Notes: generated from the sequence alone by a model not told the origin. 64,000 nucleotides of DNA from Agrobacterium rosae (GCF_002915175.1 NZ_NXEJ01000001.1:440404-504403), one strand, 5' to 3'. Positions 39,814 through 49,782 are shown, numbered from the stretch's first letter. Made by a program: numbers and translations.

Positions 39814-40223
39814 TGGCTAGTCCTGATCTAGAATTGCAGGGCGCGATCGTCGCCAGGTTGAAGGGTCGTGCTGCGCTCACCGCGCTAGTTGGACAACGCA
39901 TTTACGACCGACCACCCACCAATGCGCCGTTTCCGTACGTGGAGTATGGCGAAAGTGACGTAAAACCAGCTGACGTCAATTGCGTCACGTCCGACGCAGT
40001 ATACGTCACGATCCACGTTTGGTCGCAATATTCCGGAGGCTTCAAGGAGCTGAAGGACACCATGTACGAGATCGTCAAGGCGATTGATAGGGCACCTTTG
40101 GTCTTGCCATCTCATCGTCTGATATCGATCTCGCGATGGGACTCTCGGACGATGAAAGACCCCGATGACGTGACGACGCATGGCGTCGTTGAATTCATCG
40201 CCCGCATCGAAACACCGGCCTGA
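39813..40223 (+). CDS. tail terminator, DUF3168
   Basis: 136 aa. LQGAIVARLKGRAALTALVG, IYDRPPTNAPFPYVEYGE and a C-terminal WDSRTMKDPDDVTTHGVVEF match DUF3168 proteins, which cap the tail tube. It starts at the ATG overlapping the previous TAA. Confidence 0.9.
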   Translation: MASPDLELQGAIVARLKGRAALTALVGQRIYDRPPTNAPFPYVEYGESDVKPADVNCVTSDAVYVTIHVWSQYSGGFKELKDTMYEIVKAIDRAPLVLPSHRLISISRWDSRTMKDPDDVTTHGVVEFIARIETPA

Positions 40224-40259
40224 CGGCCACCCAATCCCCAAAATCATTGAGGTTCAATC

Positions 40260-40691
40260 ATGGCCGACGGTCAGCAGATTGGTCGTACGCTACTCATCCA
40301 GACCGGTGATGGCGACGATCCAGAAGTATTTTCCAACCTTTGCGGCCTGACAACCCGCAGCTTCAACATGTCGGCAAACGAAGTCGACACGACGATCCCA
40401 GACTGTGTCAATCCGGCGGCTACACCACAAAAGACGGCTGATCCTGGTATCAAAAATCGTACGTTCGCCGGTTCTGGCAAGTTCGTGAAAAGCGCGCAAA
40501 CTGCTGCATTCATGGTGCACGTCAACGACGCGACCAAGTTCAATGCAAAGGTCATCGTCCCAGGCCTTGGCACCTATACCGGACCTTGGTTCGTCTCTGA
40601 ATTCGAATTCAGCGGCGAGATGGAAGGAAACATGGACTTTTCGGCCACGTTCGTCGCCGCTGGCCCACTGTCCTTCGTTGCGGAGGCTTAA
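40260..40691 (+). CDS. major tail tube protein
   Basis: 143 aa. GRTLLIQTGDGDDPEVFSNL and LTTRSFNMSANEVDTTIPD with a C-terminal FEFSGEMEGNMDFSATFVAAG fit the phage major tail protein family used in alphaproteobacterial siphophages and gene transfer agents. It polymerises to form the tail tube. Confidence 0.88.
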   Translation: MADGQQIGRTLLIQTGDGDDPEVFSNLCGLTTRSFNMSANEVDTTIPDCVNPAATPQKTADPGIKNRTFAGSGKFVKSAQTAAFMVHVNDATKFNAKVIVPGLGTYTGPWFVSEFEFSGEMEGNMDFSATFVAAGPLSFVAEA

Positions 40692-41045
40692 TTGACCGAG
40701 AAACCATTCCCACTTGAGGTTAATGGCGCTCGAGGCGAAGTCGAGTTGTGGGTCGGCAATGTTCCCCTTGTCATCGCAGCTGAGATGGGCGGCCTAGCCG
40801 CTGTATCGACGCGGCTTTCATGCAAGAGTATGTCGGACCTGTTTCTTCGCCTCTCTGGCGTTGAGCCGGCGGCCACGGTTGCGGCGCTCGATCTTCTCAC
40901 TGTGAGGGGCGACAAAGGCAAAGCAATCGGCTCTCTCAAGCTGAAACACTTCGGTGCCGTTGCTAAAGCCATTTCCGATTCATTGTCCCATCATTTTGAT
41001 GTGGATGAAGTGGGAAACGACGCAGCCGTGGAAAAGGCGGAGTAG
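40692..41045 (+). CDS. tail assembly chaperone, N-terminal frame (GTA-like)
   Basis: 117 aa from TTG directly after the tail tube stop. VNGARGEVELWVGNVPLVIA and LLTVRGDKGKAIGSLKLKHFGA resemble the gene-transfer-agent tail protein before the tape measure gene. It probably binds tape measure protein during tail assembly. A longer product may be made by -1 frameshifting near its end (next entry). Confidence 0.75.
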   Translation: MTEKPFPLEVNGARGEVELWVGNVPLVIAAEMGGLAAVSTRLSCKSMSDLFLRLSGVEPAATVAALDLLTVRGDKGKAIGSLKLKHFGAVAKAISDSLSHHFDVDEVGNDAAVEKAE

Positions 41046-41245
41046 AACAGCCATTTCCATGGCGAGATTGGCAGAAGGTAGCATTCGGCGGTCTTGGGTG
41101 GATGCCCAGGACATTCTGGTCTGCGACCCTGACCGAGTTCATCCTCGCGGCCCACGGCTGGTCTGAGGCGAACGGAGCCAAGAAAGAGATCGAGCCTCCA
41201 TCAGAAGATGAGCTTGACGATTTGATCAAAAAATACGGTGGCTAG
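41031..41245 (+). CDS. tail assembly chaperone, -1 frame extension
   Basis: An open -1 frame continues after GAAAAGG (41031-41037). It has no ATG, GTG or TTG before a conserved block: PFPWRDWQKVAFGGLGW, FWSATLTEF and SEDELDDLIKKYGG match the small DUF2376-type protein found at this place in related phages. The frame opens only from 41009, so translation most likely enters by -1 frameshift, as in lambda G/GT. A separate gene using a non-standard start is less likely. Confidence 0.65.
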
Positions 41246-41688
41246 GCTGGTTTCAGCTTTACAGCGGTTCCGGTGGCGGCAACAAACAGTATGCCACCGG
41301 TGCCACCCGTAGCCAGTTGATTATAGTCCAGATCAACAGCGATTACCGCATCCGCACCAACAGCTTGAGCCTCTGAGCGAAGACCATCCAAGCAGGCCAG
41401 TCGAGCTTCCTTCAGGGAGGACTGTGACGTAGCCGATCGACCACCCACGAAATCCCGCCAGTTGTTAGCGATATCCTTGAAGACGTTCATTCCGAGCGCA
41501 GCCTCTGAAGCGACGATCGAAATGACGCTTTCGACTTCACGGTTCGGGACGTCGATTGACGTGGTCATGATGATGGATTCCAGCGCTTTGCTGGACATGG
41601 CCTTTGCTACCTCCTCTTCGCAATCGGCGCAGTAACCGTTTTTCCCACCAAGATAAAAATCGTCGTTGCAGCGCGAGCACTTCGGCAT
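41242..41688 (-). CDS. YbjQ/UPF0145-like protein with N-terminal zinc ribbon
   Basis: About 148 aa from 41688 (41727 possible). CSRCNDDFYLGGKNGYCADC is a zinc ribbon. MTTSIDVPNREVESVISIV, then LKEARLACLDGLRSEAQAVGADAVIAVDLDY, is the YbjQ (UPF0145) fold, which forms pentamers of unknown role. It sits reversed between tail chaperone and tape measure genes, so it is cargo expressed from the lysogen rather than a tail gene. Confidence 0.8.
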   Translation of the reverse strand: MPKCSRCNDDFYLGGKNGYCADCEEEVAKAMSSKALESIIMTTSIDVPNREVESVISIVASEAALGMNVFKDIANNWRDFVGGRSATSQSSLKEARLACLDGLRSEAQAVGADAVIAVDLDYNQLATGGTGGILFVAATGTAVKLKPA

Positions 41689-41741
41689 CCAAGAATCCTC
41701 CAAGCTCGCTAGGGCGGGCTTTTCCACGTTAGGAAACCGAC

Positions 41742-44036
41742 TTGGCCGGTAACAATAGCGATGACCTGATTATCTCAATCAGTACCGACCTCGCAACCGT
41801 AAAGCGTGCGCTGAATAGGTTGGTATCCGATGTCGGGCAGGCTTCCAGCGGAATTGAGAAGCGATTTGCATCAGCTGGCAAGTCGATCAATTCATCCCTC
41901 ACATCGTCGATGCAAGAGCGCATCAATAGCATGGTGGGCATAGGCACATCTGCTGCAAAGGAATGGAACGGAGCCCTCGCTGATCAGCAGAAAGAGCTTG
42001 ATCGCCTCCGGTCCAAATACAGCCCTCTTTTTTCTACGATTACGAGCTATAAAAACGCAGTCTCTGAGATCAGGCAAGCACACGCTGTCGGCGCTATCTC
42101 TACCAATGAGATGACCGCCGCTATCCAGCGAGAAAGGCAGGCGGCCCTAGCATCTACAGCGGCGATCAAGGGCAGGAACGCAGCAACAGCTGCTGCAAAA
42201 ACCCCCGGCGGCAATGGGTACACCGCAAACATTGCAGCCCAGTTTCAGGATATCGGCGTCACTGCGGCGATGGGCATGTCGCCGATCCAGATTGCTCTCC
42301 AGCAAGGCACACAGTTGTCTGCTGTGTTGCAGCAGATCAAAGATTCTGGACAGGGCGTAGGCCAGGGCCTTGCCGCTGCATTCGCATCTGTGATCTCGCC
42401 ATTGTCTCTGGTGACCATTGGTGTGATTGCCGCTGGCGCTGCTGCGTTCCAGTACTTTTCGACGGTGATGAGCGAGGGCGACAAGTCCGCCAAAGTTCTG
42501 AAAGAGCAGGCTGAGATTATTTCTGCCGTAGCAGAGCGTTGGGGAGACGCCGTCCCTGCTTTGCGTGCATACGCCGATGAACTGAAAAGAACTCAAGACG
42601 GAACGGACTTCAAGAAGGGCGCTGAAATTTTCAACGCCGATACGCTGGCCGATGTACGCAAAGAGGTGGAGGCGACCCGTGCGTCGATTGCCGATTTGGT
42701 GTCACAACTTCAGTCGGCCGGTGAAGAAGCAGACGTTATCAAGAATCTGCAGTCCGCCTTCAACGAGTTCGCGAAAGCCGCATCAGAAGGTAAGACCGAA
42801 GCCGAAGACGTTGATCGCGTTCAAAGCGCGCTCAGCGCCGCTATCAACAGCAGCGGCATTCCTGCTTTGTCCGAATTTGCCAAATACTTCTCAACCTTGT
42901 CGGCAGCAGCACTTGATGCGGCCGGGAGCGTTCAAAAGGTAAACGATGTAATCCCCGTCGCCACATCTCGGATCAATGATCCAAAGACATGGCGGGGGGC
43001 AGGCCAGCAAGATACTCAGTTCGGTGCTGATGCAACGATTCAGGGAGACCGCTTTCCATTACCCTTTGATGGACCTTCGCCCGAGAGCCGTCCATCTGAT
43101 CTCGATAGCGCTAAAAATCGCGGCTTCGGCACACCAAAGAAGGCGAAGACTCCGGCGAAGACTGCATCCGACCGTTTCACTGAAGACTTACAAGCCATCC
43201 GTGACAGAACGGAAGCTTTGCGTCAGGAAATGGACCTCATCGGACTTTCCAATGAGGAGCAGACCAAACGTCGTGCTGCCCTAGACCTTGAGCAAAAGGC
43301 ACTTGCCGACTTACGTGAAGAGGCTCGAAAGAAGGGTGAAAAAGACCTTGAGAGCATCCAGTTGTCGCCTGACAAGGTGGCAGCAATCGAGGCCGAGGCG
43401 GCGGCCTATGCGAAGCAGTCGGAAGAGTTGAGGAAAGTCGCTGAAAATCAGCAGCAAGCAGAAAGCAGCGCTCGTGATTTCTACGACACAGCAAAATCTG
43501 GATTTGCCAATGTCGTAACTGGTGCCGAAAGCTTGGGCGAGGCATTGAAGGGACTGGCAAACAAGTTTGCCGACCTGATGTTGAATAGCGCCTTTGATAA
43601 TATATTTGGCGGCAAGTCAGCTACGGGCAGTAACGGCTGGATGACCGGATTCTTCAAGCTTCTTGGTTTTGCTGACGGCGGTTACACCGGGTCTGGCGGA
43701 AAGAACCAGCCTGCTGGTATCGTTCACAAAGGCGAGGTTGTCTGGTCGCAGCGCGATGTCGCGATGGCTGGTGGCGTTGGTGCTGTAGAGGCGATGCGAA
43801 AAGGCTACGCCGACGGTGGTGCAGTTGGCGTCTCAGTGCCGTCATTGCCGAGCATGAAGCCAGCAAACAGCAATTCTGCGCCAACCATTACCTTCGCACC
43901 TGTAATCGACGCTCGTGGCGCGGACCAAGCTGCTGTCGCTAGGCTCGAGACCGTCGTAGCAAAGCAGAACCGAGAGTTTGCAGCAAACGTCCTGAAGGTC
44001 ATGGGCCAAGTAGGTCCGCGCGGCGTCAAAGTCTAA
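41742..44036 (+). CDS. tail length tape measure protein
   Basis: 764 aa from TTG (AGGAAA upstream). It has a long helical, Ala/Gln-rich layout with LKRALNRLVSDVGQAS at the start, a hydrophobic stretch (VISPLSLVTIGVIAAGAAAF) near residue 220, and coiled regions in the middle and C-terminal thirds. The size predicts a tail of roughly 115 nm, using about 1.5 angstroms per residue. Confidence 0.9.
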   Translation: MAGNNSDDLIISISTDLATVKRALNRLVSDVGQASSGIEKRFASAGKSINSSLTSSMQERINSMVGIGTSAAKEWNGALADQQKELDRLRSKYSPLFSTITSYKNAVSEIRQAHAVGAISTNEMTAAIQRERQAALASTAAIKGRNAATAAAKTPGGNGYTANIAAQFQDIGVTAAMGMSPIQIALQQGTQLSAVLQQIKDSGQGVGQGLAAAFASVISPLSLVTIGVIAAGAAAFQYFSTVMSEGDKSAKVLKEQAEIISAVAERWGDAVPALRAYADELKRTQDGTDFKKGAEIFNADTLADVRKEVEATRASIADLVSQLQSAGEEADVIKNLQSAFNEFAKAASEGKTEAEDVDRVQSALSAAINSSGIPALSEFAKYFSTLSAAALDAAGSVQKVNDVIPVATSRINDPKTWRGAGQQDTQFGADATIQGDRFPLPFDGPSPESRPSDLDSAKNRGFGTPKKAKTPAKTASDRFTEDLQAIRDRTEALRQEMDLIGLSNEEQTKRRAALDLEQKALADLREEARKKGEKDLESIQLSPDKVAAIEAEAAAYAKQSEELRKVAENQQQAESSARDFYDTAKSGFANVVTGAESLGEALKGLANKFADLMLNSAFDNIFGGKSATGSNGWMTGFFKLLGFADGGYTGSGGKNQPAGIVHKGEVVWSQRDVAMAGGVGAVEAMRKGYADGGAVGVSVPSLPSMKPANSNSAPTITFAPVIDARGADQAAVARLETVVAKQNREFAANVLKVMGQVGPRGVKV

Positions 44037-44049
44037 GGTCACAACCCAC

Positions 44050-44661
44050 ATGGCAGAAACATTACCGGTCGGCCTGAGATATGGGCCGACCTATCCTAAA
44101 CTCATGCGCTCAACCAGCGTCTCGAGATACGGCAAGCGCGCCATTTCCTTCATGGAAACGAGCGATCCGTTCTGGCAGGTGTCGATGCGGGTGGTGGCCC
44201 TCAGCAACGCCGATCGGCAGAAGCTTGAGGCATTCATCTCGCGTTGCCGCGACGGCATGGTGACGGTTCTCTATACGCCGAAGCACGTGTGTCTGCCGCA
44301 GGCCTACTGGGGGAACCCGACCGCGCCAGCCATTCTCGATACCGGCGTGCTGTCGGCAATCGCTGGCAATCAGCTGACGGTGTCCAGTGTCACCAACGGT
44401 CTCAAGCTGACGGAGGGCGACCTCATCGGATTTAGCCAAGGCGACTACAACACCATTGTTCGTGTGGTGCAGGACACCACGGCAGCTGGCGGAGCGGTCT
44501 CCATCAAGGTCGAGCCGTTTCTGCCGTCTTACATCACCGCCGGCGCGACTGTTATCTTCAAGAATCCGGTCATGAACATGCGCTTGGTACCGGACAGCTA
44601 CGACTGCCCTGATGACTTCCGCCCGACGGCGACATTCACCCTGATCGAGGTGCCGCGCTAA
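44050..44661 (+). CDS. minor tail protein (distal tail-like)
   Basis: 203 aa. LPVGLRYGPTYPKLMRST, ISFMETSDPFWQVSMRVV and FRPTATFTLIEVPR at the end suggest a distal tail or tape-measure-end protein. It is placed right after the tape measure gene and overlaps the next by 1 bp. Confidence 0.65.
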   Translation: MAETLPVGLRYGPTYPKLMRSTSVSRYGKRAISFMETSDPFWQVSMRVVALSNADRQKLEAFISRCRDGMVTVLYTPKHVCLPQAYWGNPTAPAILDTGVLSAIAGNQLTVSSVTNGLKLTEGDLIGFSQGDYNTIVRVVQDTTAAGGAVSIKVEPFLPSYITAGATVIFKNPVMNMRLVPDSYDCPDDFRPTATFTLIEVPR

Positions 44662-45233
44662 TGGCCTTCCCAACACGACTGCAACAGCTGCTCAACGAGG
44701 GCAGGGTGAAAATCGGGTCTGGCGTCAAGTTTGAGTTTGGCACGGGCACGTATGGTTTCTTCTCTGGCAAAGGCTCGCTTGATTACAACGGCCTGACCTA
44801 CAAGGGCAACTCGATCATCGAGATCAATGAAGCTGCTTATTCGCTCGGTACCACGGCCAATCCGGTAACGATGCGTCTGCCGGCGCGCTCCGACTTCGGC
44901 CTGACGCCAGACAAGCTGCTTCTGATCGAAGAGGAAGAATACAAGGGCCGTCCGGTCACGCTGTACGACTTCTATTTCGATCCGGACAATAACGCTTTCC
45001 TGCACGCTGAGCCGACGTTCTACGGCTACGTCGACACAATCGATCACCGTGAAGAGGACGGAGATGCCTGGCTTGAGGCCAACATCGAAACCGAAGCGAT
45101 CGACAATTTCCGCGAAGGCTACCGGTACGCCAGCCACGAAGATCAACAGCTGGTCTCAGCAGGCGACATGTTCTTCGAGCACGCTGCGAGGCTGAAAAAT
45201 GAGTTCTTCAATATCGAGTTTAGCCAGAAGTGA
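44661..45233 (+). CDS. minor tail protein
   Basis: 190 aa. It has DYNGLTYKGNSIIEINEA, NPVTMRLPARSDFGLT and YDFYFDPDNN strands with an acidic C-terminal part. It belongs to the tail-tip module by position. No precise family named. Confidence 0.65.
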   Translation: MAFPTRLQQLLNEGRVKIGSGVKFEFGTGTYGFFSGKGSLDYNGLTYKGNSIIEINEAAYSLGTTANPVTMRLPARSDFGLTPDKLLLIEEEEYKGRPVTLYDFYFDPDNNAFLHAEPTFYGYVDTIDHREEDGDAWLEANIETEAIDNFREGYRYASHEDQQLVSAGDMFFEHAARLKNEFFNIEFSQK

Positions 45234-45636
45234 CGGTTGGGACCGCGCTCTGGAGGATGTTGCTTCTGCGCAGGTCACCATCCTCCCAGAATGGGGAACT
45301 TCGGACTGCATGATGTCGGCTTGCGAGGCTATAAATGCCGTGGTCGGCGTCGATCCTCTGGAAGAGTTTCGCGGTCGTTACAAGACCGAAGTCGGTGCTG
45401 CCAAAAAGATGCGCGGCCTCGGCTGCAATCACGTCAAAGATCTCTTCGAAATCCATATCGGGCTCGAGCCGGTCAATCGTTTTGCTGCCCGCCGTGGTGA
45501 TGTCGGCGTGATTGTTATCAACGGCGAGTTCGTCGCCGGTTTCGTTTGCAGCCTCGGCTTTGCGATCAAGCAGCCGCACGGCACGATATTTCTGCCGGTC
45601 TCCGAGATCGAGCAAGCTTACAAGGTAGGCGCATAG
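45199..45636 (+). CDS. DUF6950-like tail-tip protein
   Basis: 145 aa. ILPEWGTSDCMMSACEAI and FRGRYKTEVGAAKKMRGLG are the signature of DUF6950 proteins, which occupy the place of the NlpC/P60 peptidase in many phage tail tips. Cys in the WGTSDC motif could be the nucleophile. It starts within the previous gene (35-bp overlap). Confidence 0.72.
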   Translation: MSSSISSLARSDGWDRALEDVASAQVTILPEWGTSDCMMSACEAINAVVGVDPLEEFRGRYKTEVGAAKKMRGLGCNHVKDLFEIHIGLEPVNRFAARRGDVGVIVINGEFVAGFVCSLGFAIKQPHGTIFLPVSEIEQAYKVGA

Positions 45637-45640
45637 CCCC

Positions 45641-48600
45641 ATGCCATTTCTAGCACCTATCGCCGCTGCGATCTCGTCGGGGATCGCAGCCATCTCCGCT
45701 TGGGCTGCAGCAAACACGATTCTTGCCGGTATCGTGCAGAGCGCGTTTGCTATCGGTCTTAAATACGCCATTAATCGGCTGTTTCCCCCGAAAACGCCAA
45801 GCACATCCGCTCAGATAGAGACCGAGTACGGTGCCAACATTCCTCGCACCGCCGTCATGGGGACATGCGGGATAACGGGCCACCACATATACCGTAATAA
45901 CTACGGTGATGGTGGCCGCTTCTTTCAGGATGTTTACGTTCTCTCCAGCTTCCGCATCACTGCGGTCCCTCGGGTGAAGTACAACGGCAAATGGCGCACC
46001 ATTGGTGGTGGAAACCCATTGCCTGGCGTTTGGTACGATGTTCCGAATGAGGGTTCGAGCGGTGACAACCACGACGAAGTGCGCGTAAAGTTCTATTACG
46101 GCAGGATGGATCAGCAAGCCGATCCTGATCTGATTTCTCAGTCACGACCGGCTGGACGCTGGACAGTCAATCATCGCGGTGCTGGCGTTGCGTATGCTAT
46201 CGTTTATTCTCAGATGCAGAAGAAGGGTCGAGGCCTAACATCTCCTCCTAGCCTGCTTTTCGAAGTCAAGGGCGCTCCGCTCTATGATTGGCGCAAGGAT
46301 AGCACCGTTGGTGGTTCCGGCGCGCACCGGTGGGCTGACCAGTCCACATGGGAATACAGCGACAACAATGCTGTTCAGACATATAATCTTGAGCGCGGTT
46401 TCTATAACGGCAATCAGTTGATGGTCGGAAAGGGAGTGCGTTTTTCTCGCCTTCCTTTATCAGAATATACGCAGGCGGCGAATATCTGTGACGAGATCGT
46501 GGACGGCTACTACCGTTACCGGTCGCACATGATTGCCAAAGACGGCCCTGGCTCCAATCATGACGCCAACCTTCAGCCGCTACTGGAAGCAATGTGTGGC
46601 TCTTGGGTAGAGCGTGTGGACGGCGAGTTTCCTATCGCCGGCGCACCGCAAGCCATCGTCGCCACCATCACGGATGATGATCTCAAGATCGGCGCTCCAA
46701 AACGGTTCACGGCGAAGCGCAAGCGTACTGAGCTCATCAACACGGTTGCAGCGTCATATGTCTCGCCAGACGACTTCTACGAGACCAAGGACGCGGCAAC
46801 TCGGATCGACCAGTCTGCCCTTGCCGAAGATCGCGAAACTCTTGCCAGCACCATTCCCTACGGTGCTGTGACTTACGTCAAGCAGGTAGATCGTCTGGCT
46901 GACATCGCCATTCGTGGAGCTCGCTTTCAGGCATCGGCAGAGATCACCATCCATCCGCGTTTTCTGGACGTGGTGAAGGAAGGTCGGTGGATCACCTGGG
47001 CAAGCGCCAAGCACGGAACCGGCACGTATCAGGTAATGACGCGCACGCTTGGCCCGCACAACAGCGATGGCGTGCGTGATATCACTGTGTCATTGCAGGG
47101 CATCAGCAATGGCGTGTTTGACCCTACTGCCTATGCCACCAACCCGCCCGTCATCATCGTTGTGCCGCCGCCTGACTACTTGGCTGCGGTTCAAAATTTC
47201 ACTGCTACACCCAACGTTGTCGAAGCCGAAGGCGGCGGGCTGCTTCCCGGCGTGGCTCTGCGCTGGGATGCGATCGTGGATATCAGCGTGTCCGGCGTTC
47301 TGGTCGAATACTGGCCGGTCGCCAATCCTACGCAGGTCTTCACAAAGCTTGTGTCCTCGGACATTAGCGTCGTGCAGATCGTGGAAGGCCTAACTAGCGA
47401 GACCGATTGGAAAGTTCGAACCACGCTGGTCGTGGACAATGGCAGGTCTGTTGCACCATCAGGCGTGACGAACTTCCGCACCCTTGCTGCTGGTGATGAT
47501 TTCATTGCTGATCTGGAGCATCTGGGACAGGACGTCAAAGACGTCTTCAAGGTCATTTCTCAGGCCCGTAATGAGTTCATGCAGCGCATTGAGCAGATCG
47601 GGCAGGCGGTAACGCTGGAAGGCACGGTGTCTCAGGTTGAGCGCGATGTGATGCGTACCGACGTGGGAAATGCGTTTGCCGAGATATCTCAGGAGCGGAC
47701 GCTGAGGGTTACCGCTGATGAGGCCGCTGCTCAACAGCTGGTGATAATTTCTGCGGGTGTTGAAACTAATGCCTCCAAGATAGTCGAAGAACAAACCGCA
47801 CGTGCCAATGGTGACAGTGCGCTGGCTTCATCCATTAGTTCATTGTCTTCGACGGTTGACGGGGTGAATTCCCGTATTGCCACCGAAGAAACGACAAGGG
47901 CGACCGCCGATAGCGGCCTTGCGTCATCCATTACAGCGTTGACGACGACGGTAAATGGCAACACCGCAGCTATCGGAAGCGAAGCCACCGCGCGTGTGAA
48001 TGCAGACAATGCCATATCGACCCGGGTCGATGGCGTGTCAGCCACATTCAACGGCATGTTTGCAGATGGCTTAGTTATGTTCCAAGCGGTGGCAGCACCT
48101 GCCGGCGTCTCGGTGCGGTTCTCGATCATGCTGCGTGCCAGCTTGTCTCAGTCGTTCATCGAAAGCGGCATGTACATCCAGATCAGGACTGTCAGTGGCG
48201 TCCTTAAGTCCGAGATTGGATTCCTTGCCGACAAGTTTGTGATCATCGACGGAACCGGCAGCCTGGCTGTTTTCGCTGTCGAGAACGGTAAGGTGAAAAT
48301 CCCCAACCTTGAAATTGAGCAGGCTCAGATCAAAAACCTGTTCGTTAATGGAAATCAGATTGAGCCCGCTGCGGCAGGTTTTATCAAGTCACTGAAAATA
48401 GCCAGCACTTCGGGCGGGAACTACGATTTTGTTGTGAAGCACGGTCCTAACACTCTCGGAACTCATCATGAACTGCGGTTTGAAATAAAGCTTACGCTAT
48501 CTCGAGGCGGTACGGGATCAACGCAAAACATCAACTGGCAGGTTTACGACCTAGAACAGGGCCCCACTACTGAAGGGGCCGTGTTCTCCGGAATATACTC

Positions 48601-48775
48601 GATTGCAGCGGGTCAGAGCATTCCAATTACCACGTTCGCATACAGACCACAGGCTGAATCGCAAAGTAAGGCTCAAACGACTTATCGCCTTCAAATCAGT
48701 TCGGCTCCCAACATCAGCTGGAGTGATATTCAGCTTGGCGCGATTCTGACGAAAAACGTTCCAAACGACATCTAA
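45641..48775 (+). CDS. central tail tip / host-specificity protein (J-like)
   Basis: 1044 aa, the largest tail-tip protein. The N-terminus is hydrophobic (IAAAISSGIAAISAWAAAN). The next 500 residues resemble the J-type hub (YGANIPRTAVMGTCGITGH, DEVRVKFYYGRMDQQ). A fibronectin-like segment follows near 520-620 (ALRWDAIVDISVSGVLVEYW), then coiled repeats (TEETTRATADSGLASSITAL) and a C-terminal globular domain. It probably contacts the host receptor, with the following fibre. Confidence 0.82.
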   Translation: MPFLAPIAAAISSGIAAISAWAAANTILAGIVQSAFAIGLKYAINRLFPPKTPSTSAQIETEYGANIPRTAVMGTCGITGHHIYRNNYGDGGRFFQDVYVLSSFRITAVPRVKYNGKWRTIGGGNPLPGVWYDVPNEGSSGDNHDEVRVKFYYGRMDQQADPDLISQSRPAGRWTVNHRGAGVAYAIVYSQMQKKGRGLTSPPSLLFEVKGAPLYDWRKDSTVGGSGAHRWADQSTWEYSDNNAVQTYNLERGFYNGNQLMVGKGVRFSRLPLSEYTQAANICDEIVDGYYRYRSHMIAKDGPGSNHDANLQPLLEAMCGSWVERVDGEFPIAGAPQAIVATITDDDLKIGAPKRFTAKRKRTELINTVAASYVSPDDFYETKDAATRIDQSALAEDRETLASTIPYGAVTYVKQVDRLADIAIRGARFQASAEITIHPRFLDVVKEGRWITWASAKHGTGTYQVMTRTLGPHNSDGVRDITVSLQGISNGVFDPTAYATNPPVIIVVPPPDYLAAVQNFTATPNVVEAEGGGLLPGVALRWDAIVDISVSGVLVEYWPVANPTQVFTKLVSSDISVVQIVEGLTSETDWKVRTTLVVDNGRSVAPSGVTNFRTLAAGDDFIADLEHLGQDVKDVFKVISQARNEFMQRIEQIGQAVTLEGTVSQVERDVMRTDVGNAFAEISQERTLRVTADEAAAQQLVIISAGVETNASKIVEEQTARANGDSALASSISSLSSTVDGVNSRIATEETTRATADSGLASSITALTTTVNGNTAAIGSEATARVNADNAISTRVDGVSATFNGMFADGLVMFQAVAAPAGVSVRFSIMLRASLSQSFIESGMYIQIRTVSGVLKSEIGFLADKFVIIDGTGSLAVFAVENGKVKIPNLEIEQAQIKNLFVNGNQIEPAAAGFIKSLKIASTSGGNYDFVVKHGPNTLGTHHELRFEIKLTLSRGGTGSTQNINWQVYDLEQGPTTEGAVFSGIYSIAAGQSIPITTFAYRPQAESQSKAQTTYRLQISSAPNISWSDIQLGAILTKNVPNDI

Positions 48776-48789
48776 GGATCATCACCAAC

Positions 48790-49782
48790 ATGACCACACC
48801 CTATGTGACGGGCACGGTATCCGTGACCGCTGGCAGCGCTATTGTGACCGGTGTAGGCACGGGCTGGCTAACATCTGGCCTTGTCGCCGGGCAGTTCGGG
48901 CTTGATAGTGCCAACGGCAACCCAGTGCCGGTTCTGTCCATCGACAGCGATACGCAAATCACCCTCGCCAAACAATGGCGGGGGGCATCGGCAAGTGCTC
49001 AGGGTTACTGGATTACCTATGACGTCACGCCGGGTCAGCAGACGGTTGCCAATGCGCAGATGCTCGCATTGTATCTGTCGAGGCTGGATAAACCCGCGCT
49101 GGCTGCTTTAGCTTCGCTGGTGCCTACCGCTGAAAAGCTGCCGTACTTCGGTGCGAATGGTGCGGGTGCGCTGACTGATTTCAACGCGGCGGCGCGGGCG
49201 TTGTTGGCGGGTGGTGTGCTGCCGAATGGTCAGTTGCCCGCGAGGCTTCGGTCCACAATTCCCGGCTCTGTGATCGATGTTAATACCTTGACGGAAACAG
49301 GGTACCATTTCGCCCTGGGCGGGTCCACGAACACCCCTGGTGCTGGCAACTGGTATATACAAACAATCGCTCAGGGAGTCGGTGTCGGAAATGCTAGTGG
49401 CGTTCGTCAGAGGGCATACACAGACAACGGTCATGCGGTCTACGAACGTTATATCTGGTACAATGGCTGGCAACCTTGGAGACGCGCGGACCCACCGGAG
49501 CGTGGCAGCAATGCCAATGGCGAGTATGTGCGCTTTGCGGATGGGACGCAGATTTGCCGTGGTAACTTTGTTGGCTACACGGCTAACGTAGGTATTCTTA
49601 AGACGTCTCCAGCGTCCTTTATTTCAGCTGTTAATCCGTGTTTCGCATCCGTAACTCCTTATGGGTCTTTTGATTTTAACTACTCATGCTTTTCTGACGG
49701 GAATCAAAACTTCAACTTCATTTCAACCAGTTCTTCTCCGAACAACCGGGTTGATTGGGTAATAATCGGCAGGTGGTACTAA
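48790..49782 (+). CDS. tail fibre / receptor-binding protein
   Basis: 330 aa. The N-terminal 80 residues (TVSVTAGSAIVTGVGTGWLT) form a small beta domain. QMLALYLSRLDKPALAAL is a helical link. The C-terminal part has the pyocin-knob-like YIWYNGWQPWRRAD and an aromatic end (VDWVIIGRWY). It is a candidate receptor-binding fibre of the phage. Confidence 0.78.
   Translation: MTTPYVTGTVSVTAGSAIVTGVGTGWLTSGLVAGQFGLDSANGNPVPVLSIDSDTQITLAKQWRGASASAQGYWITYDVTPGQQTVANAQMLALYLSRLDKPALAALASLVPTAEKLPYFGANGAGALTDFNAAARALLAGGVLPNGQLPARLRSTIPGSVIDVNTLTETGYHFALGGSTNTPGAGNWYIQTIAQGVGVGNASGVRQRAYTDNGHAVYERYIWYNGWQPWRRADPPERGSNANGEYVRFADGTQICRGNFVGYTANVGILKTSPASFISAVNPCFASVTPYGSFDFNYSCFSDGNQNFNFISTSSSPNNRVDWVIIGRWY

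Noticed and set aside
45220..45804. 194-codon antisense frame over the tail-tip genes
   Set aside because: It overlaps well-supported genes in a coupled operon and lacks a ribosome site.
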